From Leptospira johnsonii (GTDB taxonomy: Bacteria; Spirochaetota; Leptospiria; Leptospirales; Leptospiraceae): a stretch of 64,000 nt of DNA. Location of the stretch: NCBI RefSeq assembly GCF_003112675.1, contig NZ_BFAY01000005.1:248001-312000 (forward strand). The letters are read 5' to 3'. Position 1 is the first letter of the stretch, and each line of letters begins with the position of its first letter. Shown here in pieces: positions 25,835 through 34,440 of this stretch. A program made the translations under genes and the position numbers. A model generated the notes under the pieces. That model did no database searches. It had not been told where the DNA came from and saw nothing but the letters and a program-made list of their open reading frames with translations.

Positions 25835-27115
25835 TTAGTAAGAAAAAGAGAGCAGGCTAAATTCCAAGGGTTTTCTTTCGGAGTTGATGCCTGCTCCTAT
25901 GATTAGTTTTGCCTGATCGTATTTAGGGATCTCTAAAATAGAATCCGCAGAAATTTTAAAAAACTCATATTGGTCTCTCTCCTTCTTGGAAAGATAGATA
26001 TCGATTCGAACGACTTCCATATATTTCAAGATACGAAAAAGGATTTTGTCCTTTGTGACAGCATAAAGTTCTATTTGGTTAGAAGTTCGATTCAGATTAA
26101 ACTTCTCTGAGTGTATTCCTTCGAACTCTATTGGAGTCTTGGAAGTTTCCTCTTCTGCAGAATCTTTATATACCGGGAAATTCCCTTCTTCATAATAGAT
26201 CCTTCTGGAAAAGCGTCTGAATATTTCTTTCTCCACGATTTCTGGAAAGGATTCCCCTGGTTCCGGTTTTTTACTCGGACCATCTAAGATCTGTCTCCAT
26301 TTGTTCTTGGAAACATTCTTCTCTACCATTTTACGAACCGGAGGAGAAAGTTTTGCGACCGAATACTTTAAGATCCTTTCATCCAATTTATTTAGAATAG
26401 AATTTAAAAATGGTCCATGTATCAAAGGAAGTATCTCAATGGAGAAGATCCGGTCCCTTAAAAATTTTGCGAATTCAATCTCATAAGTGAATAGGTTAGA
26501 CACCAGCTCCTGTTCTTCTCTAGGAGTACCTGCGTATAAGATCTTTACCAAACGAAATAAATACGTTTTACTTTCCGGATCAAAATATAGATCTTCTATT
26601 TTTCTGATCACTTCTTCTTCATTCAGTTCAGGGTTCACAATATCTCTAAGAGAAAGATATTTTGTGGAGAACATTCTTTTTCGGAACATTCTATAGAGTG
26701 TAAACTTTCCGGTTTGGATACTTCCGATTTGGGTCTGTAGATTTTCTCTCAGAATGAGAATAGGTGCAGTTGGATTTCCTACGATAGGATAAGGATTGGA
26801 ACGAATCGTATAGCGAGAGCCTTGAAAAATTTCCTCGGAATCTTTTGGAAATTTAGAATCTTCAGAATACAGCAAACTGTTTGCTAATTTTAAATAAGGA
26901 GGAGTTTTGATTGCGGAACTTTGAGTGGTTTTACGATCGTATTCCAACTCATATAGAAACTTTGGGATGAGTGCTGCCTGCGAATATAAATAAGGAAGTT
27001 CTTCAATTTCCCTTAAAGGAAAATCGTAAAAGGGAGAAATTTTAGAATGCACCCTTGCTACAGAATCAGGATTACAAAATAAAAAATGATAGTTCTCTCC
27101 CTCGAAGTAGATCAT
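25835..27115 (-). CDS. Unknown protein with FliG C-terminal-like domain
   Basis: A 426-aa protein without signal peptide. Residues about 204-280 (LFTYEIEFAKFLRDRIFSIEILPLI, then LDERILKYSVAKLSPPVRKMVEKNVSKNKW) follow the pattern of the FliG middle/C-terminal domain, including the EKNVSKNKW-type motif analogous to FliG's NMSxRA. The first 190 and last 120 residues show nothing recognisable. It is last in a minus-strand run with a 96-aa protein and a SpoIIE phosphatase, not with flagellar genes. It may be a motor-switch paralogue or a repurposed domain. Confidence 0.55.
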   Translation of the reverse strand: MIYFEGENYHFLFCNPDSVARVHSKISPFYDFPLREIEELPYLYSQAALIPKFLYELEYDRKTTQSSAIKTPPYLKLANSLLYSEDSKFPKDSEEIFQGSRYTIRSNPYPIVGNPTAPILILRENLQTQIGSIQTGKFTLYRMFRKRMFSTKYLSLRDIVNPELNEEEVIRKIEDLYFDPESKTYLFRLVKILYAGTPREEQELVSNLFTYEIEFAKFLRDRIFSIEILPLIHGPFLNSILNKLDERILKYSVAKLSPPVRKMVEKNVSKNKWRQILDGPSKKPEPGESFPEIVEKEIFRRFSRRIYYEEGNFPVYKDSAEEETSKTPIEFEGIHSEKFNLNRTSNQIELYAVTKDKILFRILKYMEVVRIDIYLSKKERDQYEFFKISADSILEIPKYDQAKLIIGAGINSERKPLEFSLLSFSY

Positions 27116-27132
27116 GGGAACTTACGAAAGGA

Positions 27133-27423
27133 TTAATCTTCTTCTATTAGTAGATCCGGATGTAAAACGGAAAGACCTGGCGCTATTGTCTCTCTTTTGG
27201 AAAGTTTAGAAACCAGTTGTTTTTTGAATTGGGTCCAGTCGTAGGTCTCTTTTAAGGAATCTAACTCTTCTTCGAAACCGTATTGCAAAAAGTCCAAGGT
27301 CTCTTCTTCCGTAAGTCCTGTTACAAGACTACTGTCGGAAACGACCCTTAAAATTTTACGAATGTCTCTCTCGTTCCAGAGTAGGATTCCTGAAAGTCGT
27401 ACGACCCAATATTCATGGTCCAT
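27133..27423 (-). CDS. Hypothetical protein, 96 aa
   Basis: A small acidic, soluble-looking protein with alternating charged helices (DIRKILRVVSD, EEETLDFLQYGFEEEL) and no signal or membrane segment. I recognise no family. It lies between the SpoIIE phosphatase gene (50 bp upstream) and the FliG-C-like gene (17 bp downstream) in the same orientation, so co-expression with them is likely. The start is ATG 27423. Confidence 0.65.
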   Translation of the reverse strand: MDHEYWVVRLSGILLWNERDIRKILRVVSDSSLVTGLTEEETLDFLQYGFEEELDSLKETYDWTQFKKQLVSKLSKRETIAPGLSVLHPDLLIEED

Positions 27424-27473
27424 TCTTACAGAGTCGTAAAATTATTCTCTTTATTCAAGAGTAAATTAGGACC

Positions 27474-28454
27474 TTAAAATTTTCTGATCACAAGAAGAGT
27501 CATATCGTCTTGGATTCTTCCGCCGGTATGTTTTACAACGTCGGAAAATAGATCGTCTATTAGTTTGCGGATATTTTTCTTGGGAGCCGTTTCTAAAAAT
27601 TTGTATAAGTTCTCGCCATAGTATCCGCCAATACTTCTATTCTTTTGTTCGAATAGACCATCGGTAAAACAGAACAGAATATCATCCCTATCCATTTTAA
27701 AACTTTGGGAAGGTTTCGGCTTTTTAAGAGGAGAATTCATCACTGTAGAAAGGAATTTGCCGTCCGTACTTAGTACATAGGTTTTGTCTTCTTTGCTCTT
27801 ATATAAAACTAGACTTGGGTGGATCCCAGAATGGTGAAAATTTCCTTTATTATCAGCCTTCATCAGTAGGAAGGTCGCATACAAACTTCTGTGAATATGA
27901 GGGAAGGCGTTTGTTCTTTCTTCTAATTGTTCCAATATCTGGTCTATGATCTCATGAGGAGTTTCGAATTTATGGACCAGATGGCTCATTTGGTTCATGA
28001 TCATTAGGCTGAATAAGCCCGCCACATACCCGTGACCGGAAGTATCTCCGATCCCCATCCAATAATTTCCCTCATTGTCTTTTAGGAAATTATAGAAGTC
28101 CCCACCGATAGGGTTATAGGTCATACACCTTCCGCGGATCTCATAGTTTTCGTCAACGTAGTCCAGAGGAAGAACGTAGTTTTGCATCCTACTGTCCCCT
28201 CTACGGAAACGTTTGATGATCTTTCCGAATTCCTGTTCTCTTGGGAGTATCTTCTCAGTTAGAAACAGAACGAATGCAGAAAAATTAATGAATAATGTAA
28301 AACAAGATACTAGAAGTAAAACAATCGGAACTCGGACAGGCGGAGTATAAAATTTGAGTCCTATTCCCAAACAACCTATAATAGAAAGATTCAGCACGAT
28401 CAGGACCGGCCAGGCATCTTTCATGTACTGCTTGATCGTAGTAGAACTTCTCAT
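27474..28454 (-). CDS. Membrane PP2C-type (SpoIIE/RsbU) serine phosphatase
   Basis: A 326-aa protein with two N-terminal transmembrane helices (about 15-36 and 42-66) and a cytoplasmic SpoIIE domain. Metal-binding motifs are IGGDFYNF, GIGDTSGHGYVAGLFSLM and the C-terminal DDMTLLVIRKF. Such phosphatases dephosphorylate STAS antagonists; a STAS gene lies 4 kb away at 22763, though a pairing is not shown. The start overlaps the upstream lipoprotein stop (ATGA). Confidence 0.9.
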   Translation of the reverse strand: MRSSTTIKQYMKDAWPVLIVLNLSIIGCLGIGLKFYTPPVRVPIVLLLVSCFTLFINFSAFVLFLTEKILPREQEFGKIIKRFRRGDSRMQNYVLPLDYVDENYEIRGRCMTYNPIGGDFYNFLKDNEGNYWMGIGDTSGHGYVAGLFSLMIMNQMSHLVHKFETPHEIIDQILEQLEERTNAFPHIHRSLYATFLLMKADNKGNFHHSGIHPSLVLYKSKEDKTYVLSTDGKFLSTVMNSPLKKPKPSQSFKMDRDDILFCFTDGLFEQKNRSIGGYYGENLYKFLETAPKKNIRKLIDDLFSDVVKHTGGRIQDDMTLLVIRKF

Positions 28455-29068
28455 CTTATCTTAAAATAGGCATGGCCTTGGTATTCCTTCTTGGAATAAT
28501 TCCTGCGAGAGATCCGAAATAATTCGTCTTCAGCATACGGTGTATTTGTGCCTTCTACTACACCGAAAGGTTTTTCTCTGTATCCGGACTCATAGATCAT
28601 AGGAATTAGGGAATCGTTAGAAGGATCGTAATGATACAATAGTTTGTGAGAAGATTCCAGGAAATTTATTTCCTGCCTTAAGATTTGTTTTCCATCTTTC
28701 CAAATGGATTCTTCTTTTTTGATCTTTTGAGTGATAAGTAGAAGCCAATTCCCCCTGGACTCGTATGTTCCGGATCCTTCTATTTGGATTCGTCGGATTT
28801 CTCCCTTTTCTTCGATCTCCCTCAAGTAGTATTTTTGGAAAGATTTTTCTGAATTCGAAAATTCCAATCTTTCTGATTGGTTTTCCTTATATGTCACGGA
28901 AGTAAAAGGGGAGAAGGGAGGAAGTTTTTTGGCATAGATTCCCTTCAGAATTATATCGCTGGAGGACTCAGGTTTTTCGGGAAGTTCCCTGATCCAAGAA
29001 GGGGGAAAACAGCCGAAGGAAAAAGAAAGAAGTACAAGTATTCTTAGAATCGCCAGTATGTCTTTCAT
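28451..29068 (-). CDS. Putative lipoprotein, function unknown
   Basis: About 205 aa starting MKDILAILRILVLL with a lipobox-like SFSFGC, so probably a lipoprotein; a GTG at 29092 would add eight residues. The mature part is beta-rich and charged with no domain I recognise. It sits between the MBOAT acyltransferase and the SpoIIE phosphatase, overlapping the latter by 4 bp. AlgI-like MBOATs often work with an adjacent periplasmic partner, but no SGNH motif is visible here. Confidence 0.6.
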   Translation of the reverse strand: MKDILAILRILVLLSFSFGCFPPSWIRELPEKPESSSDIILKGIYAKKLPPFSPFTSVTYKENQSERLEFSNSEKSFQKYYLREIEEKGEIRRIQIEGSGTYESRGNWLLLITQKIKKEESIWKDGKQILRQEINFLESSHKLLYHYDPSNDSLIPMIYESGYREKPFGVVEGTNTPYAEDELFRISRRNYSKKEYQGHAYFKIR

Positions 29069-29171
29069 AGGAAAATCCAGAGAAAGAGACACATTATATG
29101 CAAGTTTCTCTTCCAGCTTCTACTTCTCCAAAATCCGTGCAAGGCTGGAGAAAGGCAAACCGGAAATATTC

Positions 29172-30590
29172 TCAAAACTGGAAGTAAATAAATTCTCCAC
29201 CTCCGTCCCCGAATATACCCATTAATAAAAGTATAATGATGGAGAAGGAAGGTAATAACCAACGAAATCGGATCTGTATTTTTTCTCGGATGCTTGGGTA
29301 ATATTGAACCGCATTCCAGAGAAAGGTGAATAGAATGAATGCTGCCAATTCTTCCCAGCGGACCAATGCCTTTCCACCTACGATATTTAAGAATCCTGTA
29401 AAATAGTCCCAAGCTAAACTCAGTGAATTTTTACCGGCAGCCGCAGTTCGGAAGAAGATACCTGAGATTGCAAATAAATGTATGATCAGAGCCACTTTCC
29501 AAAAACGTTTCCAGCCTCTTGGCTCTTCTTCTTTTTTAGGATCTCCAGGGGAGAAAAATCTTTCGACTCCCAAGATCAGACCTAAATAAGCACCCCAAAG
29601 CACGTAGCCGAAGTTCGCACCATGCCATAGACCTCCCAGGGTCATTGTGATCATGGAGTTCGCTTGAGTTCTCCAGAAGCCGCCTCTGCTTCCACCAAGC
29701 GGAATATAGAGATAGTCTCTGAGCCAAGTAGATAAGGTAACATGCCAACGTCCCCAGAACTCTCTGAAACTTGGAGAAAGGAAAGGCCCTCTAAAGTTTT
29801 CAGGGATCTCGTAACCAAGTAAGTAAGCAGAACCTCTTGCAATATCGGTATACCCGCTGAAATCACAATATACCTGGCATGCAAATCCGAATGTTACCAG
29901 ATACAGGCTGAAAAAATTATATTCGCCTGGGTGTTGGTAAATCCCAGAAATGATCCCTGAAATATTATCAGCGATCACAACCTTTTTAAATAAACCGGAA
30001 AGAATGAGAAAAATCCCCCATTGAACCCGATTGAAATCGATTGCAGGTTTGTCCAGTTTAGGAAGGAAGTCTGTAGTCCTCATGATCGGTCCTGCGATCA
30101 ACTGAGGGAAGAATAGAATGAATAAGAAATAATCTAATGCAGAGATCCTTTCCGGAACATGGTCCCTATGGATATCCACCTGCAATGCGATCAACTGGAA
30201 TGTATAAAAGCTGATCGCGAGTGGAAGAGGAATATGGATCCCTTTTCCGAATTCGGAAAATTGTACAGTACCCGTAAAGAAGTCCAGTGAATCCAAAAAG
30301 AAATAGAAATATTTGAAGAATGCTAGGTTAACGAAATTGAGGACTATGATCCAGGTCAGAAGTTTAGATGTGGATTTACCTTCTCTTTTTTTCTCCCAAA
30401 GTTTGAGTGAAAAATAGAAGTTCACTGCGATCACGAGTAAAAAGTGAACGGAGAATGCAGCGCCAGAATAAAAATAGAAAAGAAGAGAAGAAACTAAAAG
30501 TAGAGGTTTTCTTCCTTTTTGGGGAAGGCTCCAATACAATAGAAAAGTTAGCGAAAATAAAGCTAGATAGGGTAGGGAGTTAAAAAGCAT
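29172..30590 (-). CDS. MBOAT O-acyltransferase (AlgI/DltB-like)
   Basis: A 472-aa polytopic protein. The MBOAT catalytic histidine is His323 in GGLWHGANFGYVLWG; the second conserved block is FWGRWHVTLSTWLRDYLYIPLGG (about 278-300, His283). VYCDFSGYTDIARGSA is also characteristic. The family transfers acyl groups across the membrane to extracellular polysaccharides or other acceptors. No alginate or D-alanine genes lie nearby, so the acceptor is unknown. sppA lies 24 bp upstream. Confidence 0.92.
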   Translation of the reverse strand: MLFNSLPYLALFSLTFLLYWSLPQKGRKPLLLVSSLLFYFYSGAAFSVHFLLVIAVNFYFSLKLWEKKREGKSTSKLLTWIIVLNFVNLAFFKYFYFFLDSLDFFTGTVQFSEFGKGIHIPLPLAISFYTFQLIALQVDIHRDHVPERISALDYFLFILFFPQLIAGPIMRTTDFLPKLDKPAIDFNRVQWGIFLILSGLFKKVVIADNISGIISGIYQHPGEYNFFSLYLVTFGFACQVYCDFSGYTDIARGSAYLLGYEIPENFRGPFLSPSFREFWGRWHVTLSTWLRDYLYIPLGGSRGGFWRTQANSMITMTLGGLWHGANFGYVLWGAYLGLILGVERFFSPGDPKKEEEPRGWKRFWKVALIIHLFAISGIFFRTAAAGKNSLSLAWDYFTGFLNIVGGKALVRWEELAAFILFTFLWNAVQYYPSIREKIQIRFRWLLPSFSIIILLLMGIFGDGGGEFIYFQF

Positions 30591-30613
30591 TTTAGAATTT
30601 TTTTATGAAAACC

Positions 30614-31609
30614 TTATTCGGGTGAAAATAGATAATGCAATTTATGATCTGGAGAGATCCGGAAAGGCAACAATGATTCCAAAAGTGTAGGGCCAGTTTC
30701 GGTATCGCTATCGATTTGGTAGAAGTTTTCCGGCTGAACTCCTTTATAAGAATAGAATACGATCCTTGGAGTCTGCGTAGAAGAAGCTCTATAACCCGGA
30801 AGTTTGGTTACTTGCACAACTGCATCTTCGAAATAACCTATAGAATCAATGAGTCCGGTTTCCAATGCTTGGTTTGCGGAGTAAATTCTTCCGTCAGCTA
30901 GTTTTCTAAGCTCAGATTCTTTTAGCTTAGGTCTTCCCTTTTTGATGATGCTCAAAAATCTTTCGTAATTCTCCATGATAATGTCTTGGAAAACTTTCTT
31001 TTGTTCAGGTGTGAATTCTTCCACCGGGTTTCCGGTGGCCTTGTTTGGACCGGAACGAATTGTGCTACTTTTAATTCCTAATTTGTCCAATGCTTCCTTC
31101 ACATTGATCCCGAATCTAAGAACTCCGATGGAACCAGTGATCGTAGTAGGATGAGCCTGGATATGGTCTGTGGCCATACTTAAATAATATGCACCGGAAG
31201 CTGCTGTGTCCATAAATAGGGAAAGGACAGGTACATTCTTCTTCTTTTTGAATTCTAAAATTTCGTGATGGATGAGATCACTCGCAGTTACGGATCCCCC
31301 AGGAGAATCTATTTTTAAGATCACTCCTTTGATCTCAGGATCTCTTGATGCCATGGACAAATAGGTTTTGACCCTACTGACTATGCTGTCCTTTTCTCCG
31401 GATAAAAGTCCACCTGAGGATTTTTTATCGGAGATCTCACCCTCGATCGGGATGAGTAATATTTTATCCGGGCTTTCTGTAGAAGAACCTGTGACTAGTT
31501 TTTCTTTCGGAATAGGAGAAGTCTGGTTCGGGAAAGAAAGAAACAAACATTGGCTTAAGAACAAGATTCCTAATACAAATAGAAGGGATTTGTGGAATAG
31601 GAATTTCAT
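30614..31609 (-). CDS. sppA: Signal peptide peptidase SppA
   Basis: 331 aa from ATG 31609. Family S49 serine protease with nucleophile Ser138 (DTAASGAYYLS) and general-base Lys190 (SGPNKATGNP), plus the KIDSPGGSV oxyanion strand. The N-terminus is a signal sequence with a lipobox-like LSQC (18-21), so possibly a lipoprotein anchored at the membrane. An ideal AGGAGG lies 7 nt upstream of ATG 31609, which decides the start against a longer frame from 31681. This AGGAGG lies within a hairpin (31614-31640). Confidence 0.93.
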   Translation of the reverse strand: MKFLFHKSLLFVLGILFLSQCLFLSFPNQTSPIPKEKLVTGSSTESPDKILLIPIEGEISDKKSSGGLLSGEKDSIVSRVKTYLSMASRDPEIKGVILKIDSPGGSVTASDLIHHEILEFKKKKNVPVLSLFMDTAASGAYYLSMATDHIQAHPTTITGSIGVLRFGINVKEALDKLGIKSSTIRSGPNKATGNPVEEFTPEQKKVFQDIIMENYERFLSIIKKGRPKLKESELRKLADGRIYSANQALETGLIDSIGYFEDAVVQVTKLPGYRASSTQTPRIVFYSYKGVQPENFYQIDSDTETGPTLLESLLPFRISPDHKLHYLFSPE

Positions 31610-31613
31610 CTGC

Positions 31614-31640
31614 AAGCCTCCTGCCCATTCTGGGAGGCCT
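31614..31640 (-). promoter_or_regulatory. Hairpin sequestering the sppA ribosome-binding site
   Basis: On the mRNA strand AGGCCTCC pairs with GGAGGCTT across an 11-nt loop (eight pairs, one G-U). The right arm contains most of the AGGAGG ribosome site of sppA. This could be a translational switch, for example temperature-responsive, but only the pairing itself is seen. Confidence 0.4.
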
Positions 31641-31745
31641 AGGTATCGCTTCAATTCCTTTCCTTTCTGTTTGGCGTCCAAAAAAAAGTCTCAGATCCGT
31701 TTTTTACTTTCCCTCTCAGCTAGTTTTCCCAACCTCCTTCCCGCA

Positions 31746-32651
31746 ATGTATGAATTTCGGACAGAGAATTCTAGTTTTTTGACCGACGGTACCCAGTGGT
31801 TTTCTTGGGACTGGATCCATCCAATTAGCAAAGAAAGTTTCCCGATTATTCTTCCTTACGATAAAAATGTAAGTATATTCGAATCCGGTAATTTTCTCAT
31901 GTTCCCCTGGGTGAATCGACATGCTTCATCTGAATTTATTTTAAACGGTAAAGAGTGGAATGCAAAGGAATTGATCCGAGATCCCAACGGATTTCCGGTT
32001 CACGGTTTAGTACATTCTCTAGAAAGAAAACTTTTGAAACTCAAGAATAACCAAAAGGGCGCAGAGTTCAGAGTCATGTTTCCTGAAGAATGGAAGGATT
32101 CTCCGATTTCCGGAGTCGCCATCCGAGAAGAATATTCAATCGAAGAGACATCTTCCGGGACTCTTCTAAGTGTGAAGACTAGATTTAATAATTTGAGATC
32201 CGATTCTATTCGATTTGCCTACGGTTATCATCCTTATTTGAATTTAGGAAAAAATAATGAAGAATGGAAACTACATCTTAAGTTGGACAAAAATTTGGAA
32301 TTAGGAGAGAACTTAGTTCCGATCCAACCGTTTCTTTCCAATCCAATCTCTTCCATTTTAGAAGGAGAGAAGATCCCAACCCTAGATCATTTGTTCTACG
32401 GAAAAGAACCTAGAGTGGTTTTAGAAAATAGAACTAAAAAATATTCTATTACTATCTTAAGTCCTCCTCCGGAAGAAGGACAAATTCCATTAAATTATTA
32501 TCAAATTTATACAAAACCCGATCGTTCTGCGATTGCAGTCGAACCTTGCAGCTCTCCTGGCAACGCACTCTTGTCTGGACAGGATCTAAAAGAGCTAAAA
32601 GGTCACTCTGAAACCTTTGGAGAATTCAGGATTTTGGTGAGATCGTTATGA
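31746..32651 (+). CDS. Aldose 1-epimerase family protein
   Basis: A 301-aa galactose-mutarotase fold. The catalytic histidines appear in GFPVHGLVH (about 83-91) and GYHPYLNL, and the catalytic glutamate in AVEPCSSPGNAL near the C-terminus. The frame continues open upstream to 31368, but that part is antisense to sppA and is not coding; ATG 31746 starts at the expected first strand. Divergent from sppA. Which hexose or hexose-6-phosphate it acts on cannot be told. Confidence 0.87.
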   Translation: MYEFRTENSSFLTDGTQWFSWDWIHPISKESFPIILPYDKNVSIFESGNFLMFPWVNRHASSEFILNGKEWNAKELIRDPNGFPVHGLVHSLERKLLKLKNNQKGAEFRVMFPEEWKDSPISGVAIREEYSIEETSSGTLLSVKTRFNNLRSDSIRFAYGYHPYLNLGKNNEEWKLHLKLDKNLELGENLVPIQPFLSNPISSILEGEKIPTLDHLFYGKEPRVVLENRTKKYSITILSPPPEEGQIPLNYYQIYTKPDRSAIAVEPCSSPGNALLSGQDLKELKGHSETFGEFRILVRSL

Positions 32652-32727
32652 TTCGGTCCTATAATCGCTTTCTTCTTGACAAGCAAGGGGTCATTTTCAG
32701 TCTAAGTTTTAAGGGAGATTCCACGCC

Positions 32728-34422
32728 GTGAGTAAACCGTTAATCGTTCAAAGTGATAAGACTATGCTTTTAGAGGTGGACAATCCTGAATTCGAAGCCT
32801 GTCAGTTAGTCGTATCCAAATTCGCGGAATTGGAAAAAAGTCCCGAATATCTACACACTTATAGAATTTCTCCTCTTTCCTTATGGAACGCTGCATCTAT
32901 CAAGATGAGCGCGGACGAGATCGTAGAATGTTTGGAAAAATATTCTAGATACTCCGTTCCGAAAAACGTAGTCAACGAGATCAAGGAACAGATCGGAAGA
33001 TACGGAAAAGTAAAACTAGTCAAGGAAGAGAACGGAGATCTTTGTATCATCTCCAACGAAAAAGGATTTTTACAAGAGATCTCTAATCATAGAGCGGTCC
33101 AGCCTTATATAGAGAAGACCGAGAACGATAAGATCTATATCAAAAAAGAATTCAGAGGCCATATCAAACAAGCCCTGATCAAGATCGGTTTCCCGGTAGA
33201 AGACTTAGCAGGTTACGACGAGGGAAACAAATACGGATTCAATTTAAAACCCACTACCAAGTCAGGTAGAAAGTTCGGAATGAGAGATTACCAAAGAGCC
33301 TCTGTGGAAGTATTCCACGCGGGTGGTGGGAACGAAGGTGGTTCCGGAGTCGTTGTTCTTCCTTGCGGTGCCGGTAAAACGATCGTAGGGATCGGTGTGA
33401 TGCAAATCGTGGGAGCAGAGACTCTCATTCTGGTCACAAACACACTTTCTATCCGTCAGTGGAAAAACGAAATTTTAGACAAAACTGATATTCCTGAATC
33501 GGATATCGGGGAATACTCAGGAGAAGTGAAGGAGATCAAACCGATTACCATCGCTACTTATAATATTCTCACACATAGAAAGAAAAAAGGTGGGGATTTC
33601 ACCCACTTCCATCTATTCAGTGCGAATAACTGGGGACTCATCGTTTATGACGAGGTTCACTTACTTCCTGCTCCTGTGTTCAGAATGACTTCCGAATTAC
33701 AGGCAAAAAGAAGATTGGGACTCACAGCAACCCTAGTTCGAGAAGACGGTTTGGAAGAGGACGTATTCAGTTTGATCGGACCTAAAAAGTACGACGTACC
33801 TTGGAAGGAACTGGAAAGTAAATCCTGGATCGCGGAAGCAAAATGTAAAGAGATCCGTGTTTCCATGGAAGACGATCTTCGTATGAGATATTCTATCGCA
33901 GACGATAGAGAGAAGTTCCGCCTAGCTTCCGAAAATCCTGAGAAGCTGAAGGCGATCGGAATGATCATGAAGAAGCACTCGGAATCCCATTTACTCGTGA
34001 TTGGACAATACATCAATCAGCTGGAAGAGATCTCTAAAGCGTTCAAAATTCCTCTGATCACAGGAAAAACTCCTTTGGGAGAAAGACAGGAATTGTACGA
34101 TGCGTTCAGATCGGGTAGGATCAAGTCCCTAGTCGTCAGTAAGGTTGCAAACTTCTCCATTGACTTACCGGATGCGAATATCGCCATCCAGGTTTCCGGA
34201 ACTTTCGGTTCCCGTCAGGAAGAGGCACAACGTTTGGGCCGAATTCTGAGACCAAAAGGCGAGGATAATACCGCTGTTTTCTATTCTTTGATCTCGAGAG
34301 ATACGAATGAAGAAAGATTCGGTCAGAACAGACAACTTTTCCTTACAGAACAAGGTTACGAATACGAAATATACACTCTAGACCAATTCAGAGAATCCCT
34401 CGAAGAAAAAGTCGGAGCTTAA
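32728..34422 (+). CDS. XPB/Rad25-type DNA helicase
   Basis: A 564-aa SF2 helicase of the bacterial XPB family. Walker A CGAGKTIVG (from about 213), DEVH box (308-311), the XPB-specific RED motif in LVREDGLEED, and motifs V-VI (SKVANFSIDLPDANIAIQVS, then QRLGRILRPKG) are clear. The N-terminal 180 residues correspond to the damage-recognition region. The start is GTG 32728 with GGGAG upstream; a TTGACA at 32676-32681 may be part of the promoter. Probable role: DNA-repair helicase. Confidence 0.9.
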   Translation: MSKPLIVQSDKTMLLEVDNPEFEACQLVVSKFAELEKSPEYLHTYRISPLSLWNAASIKMSADEIVECLEKYSRYSVPKNVVNEIKEQIGRYGKVKLVKEENGDLCIISNEKGFLQEISNHRAVQPYIEKTENDKIYIKKEFRGHIKQALIKIGFPVEDLAGYDEGNKYGFNLKPTTKSGRKFGMRDYQRASVEVFHAGGGNEGGSGVVVLPCGAGKTIVGIGVMQIVGAETLILVTNTLSIRQWKNEILDKTDIPESDIGEYSGEVKEIKPITIATYNILTHRKKKGGDFTHFHLFSANNWGLIVYDEVHLLPAPVFRMTSELQAKRRLGLTATLVREDGLEEDVFSLIGPKKYDVPWKELESKSWIAEAKCKEIRVSMEDDLRMRYSIADDREKFRLASENPEKLKAIGMIMKKHSESHLLVIGQYINQLEEISKAFKIPLITGKTPLGERQELYDAFRSGRIKSLVVSKVANFSIDLPDANIAIQVSGTFGSRQEEAQRLGRILRPKGEDNTAVFYSLISRDTNEERFGQNRQLFLTEQGYEYEIYTLDQFRESLEEKVGA

Positions 34423-34440
34423 TTAAAAAGAGAGGACCAA

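Noticed and set aside
31368..31745. Long N-terminal extension of the aldose epimerase frame
   Set aside because: It is antisense to the conserved sppA coding region, and the family begins at ATG 31746.
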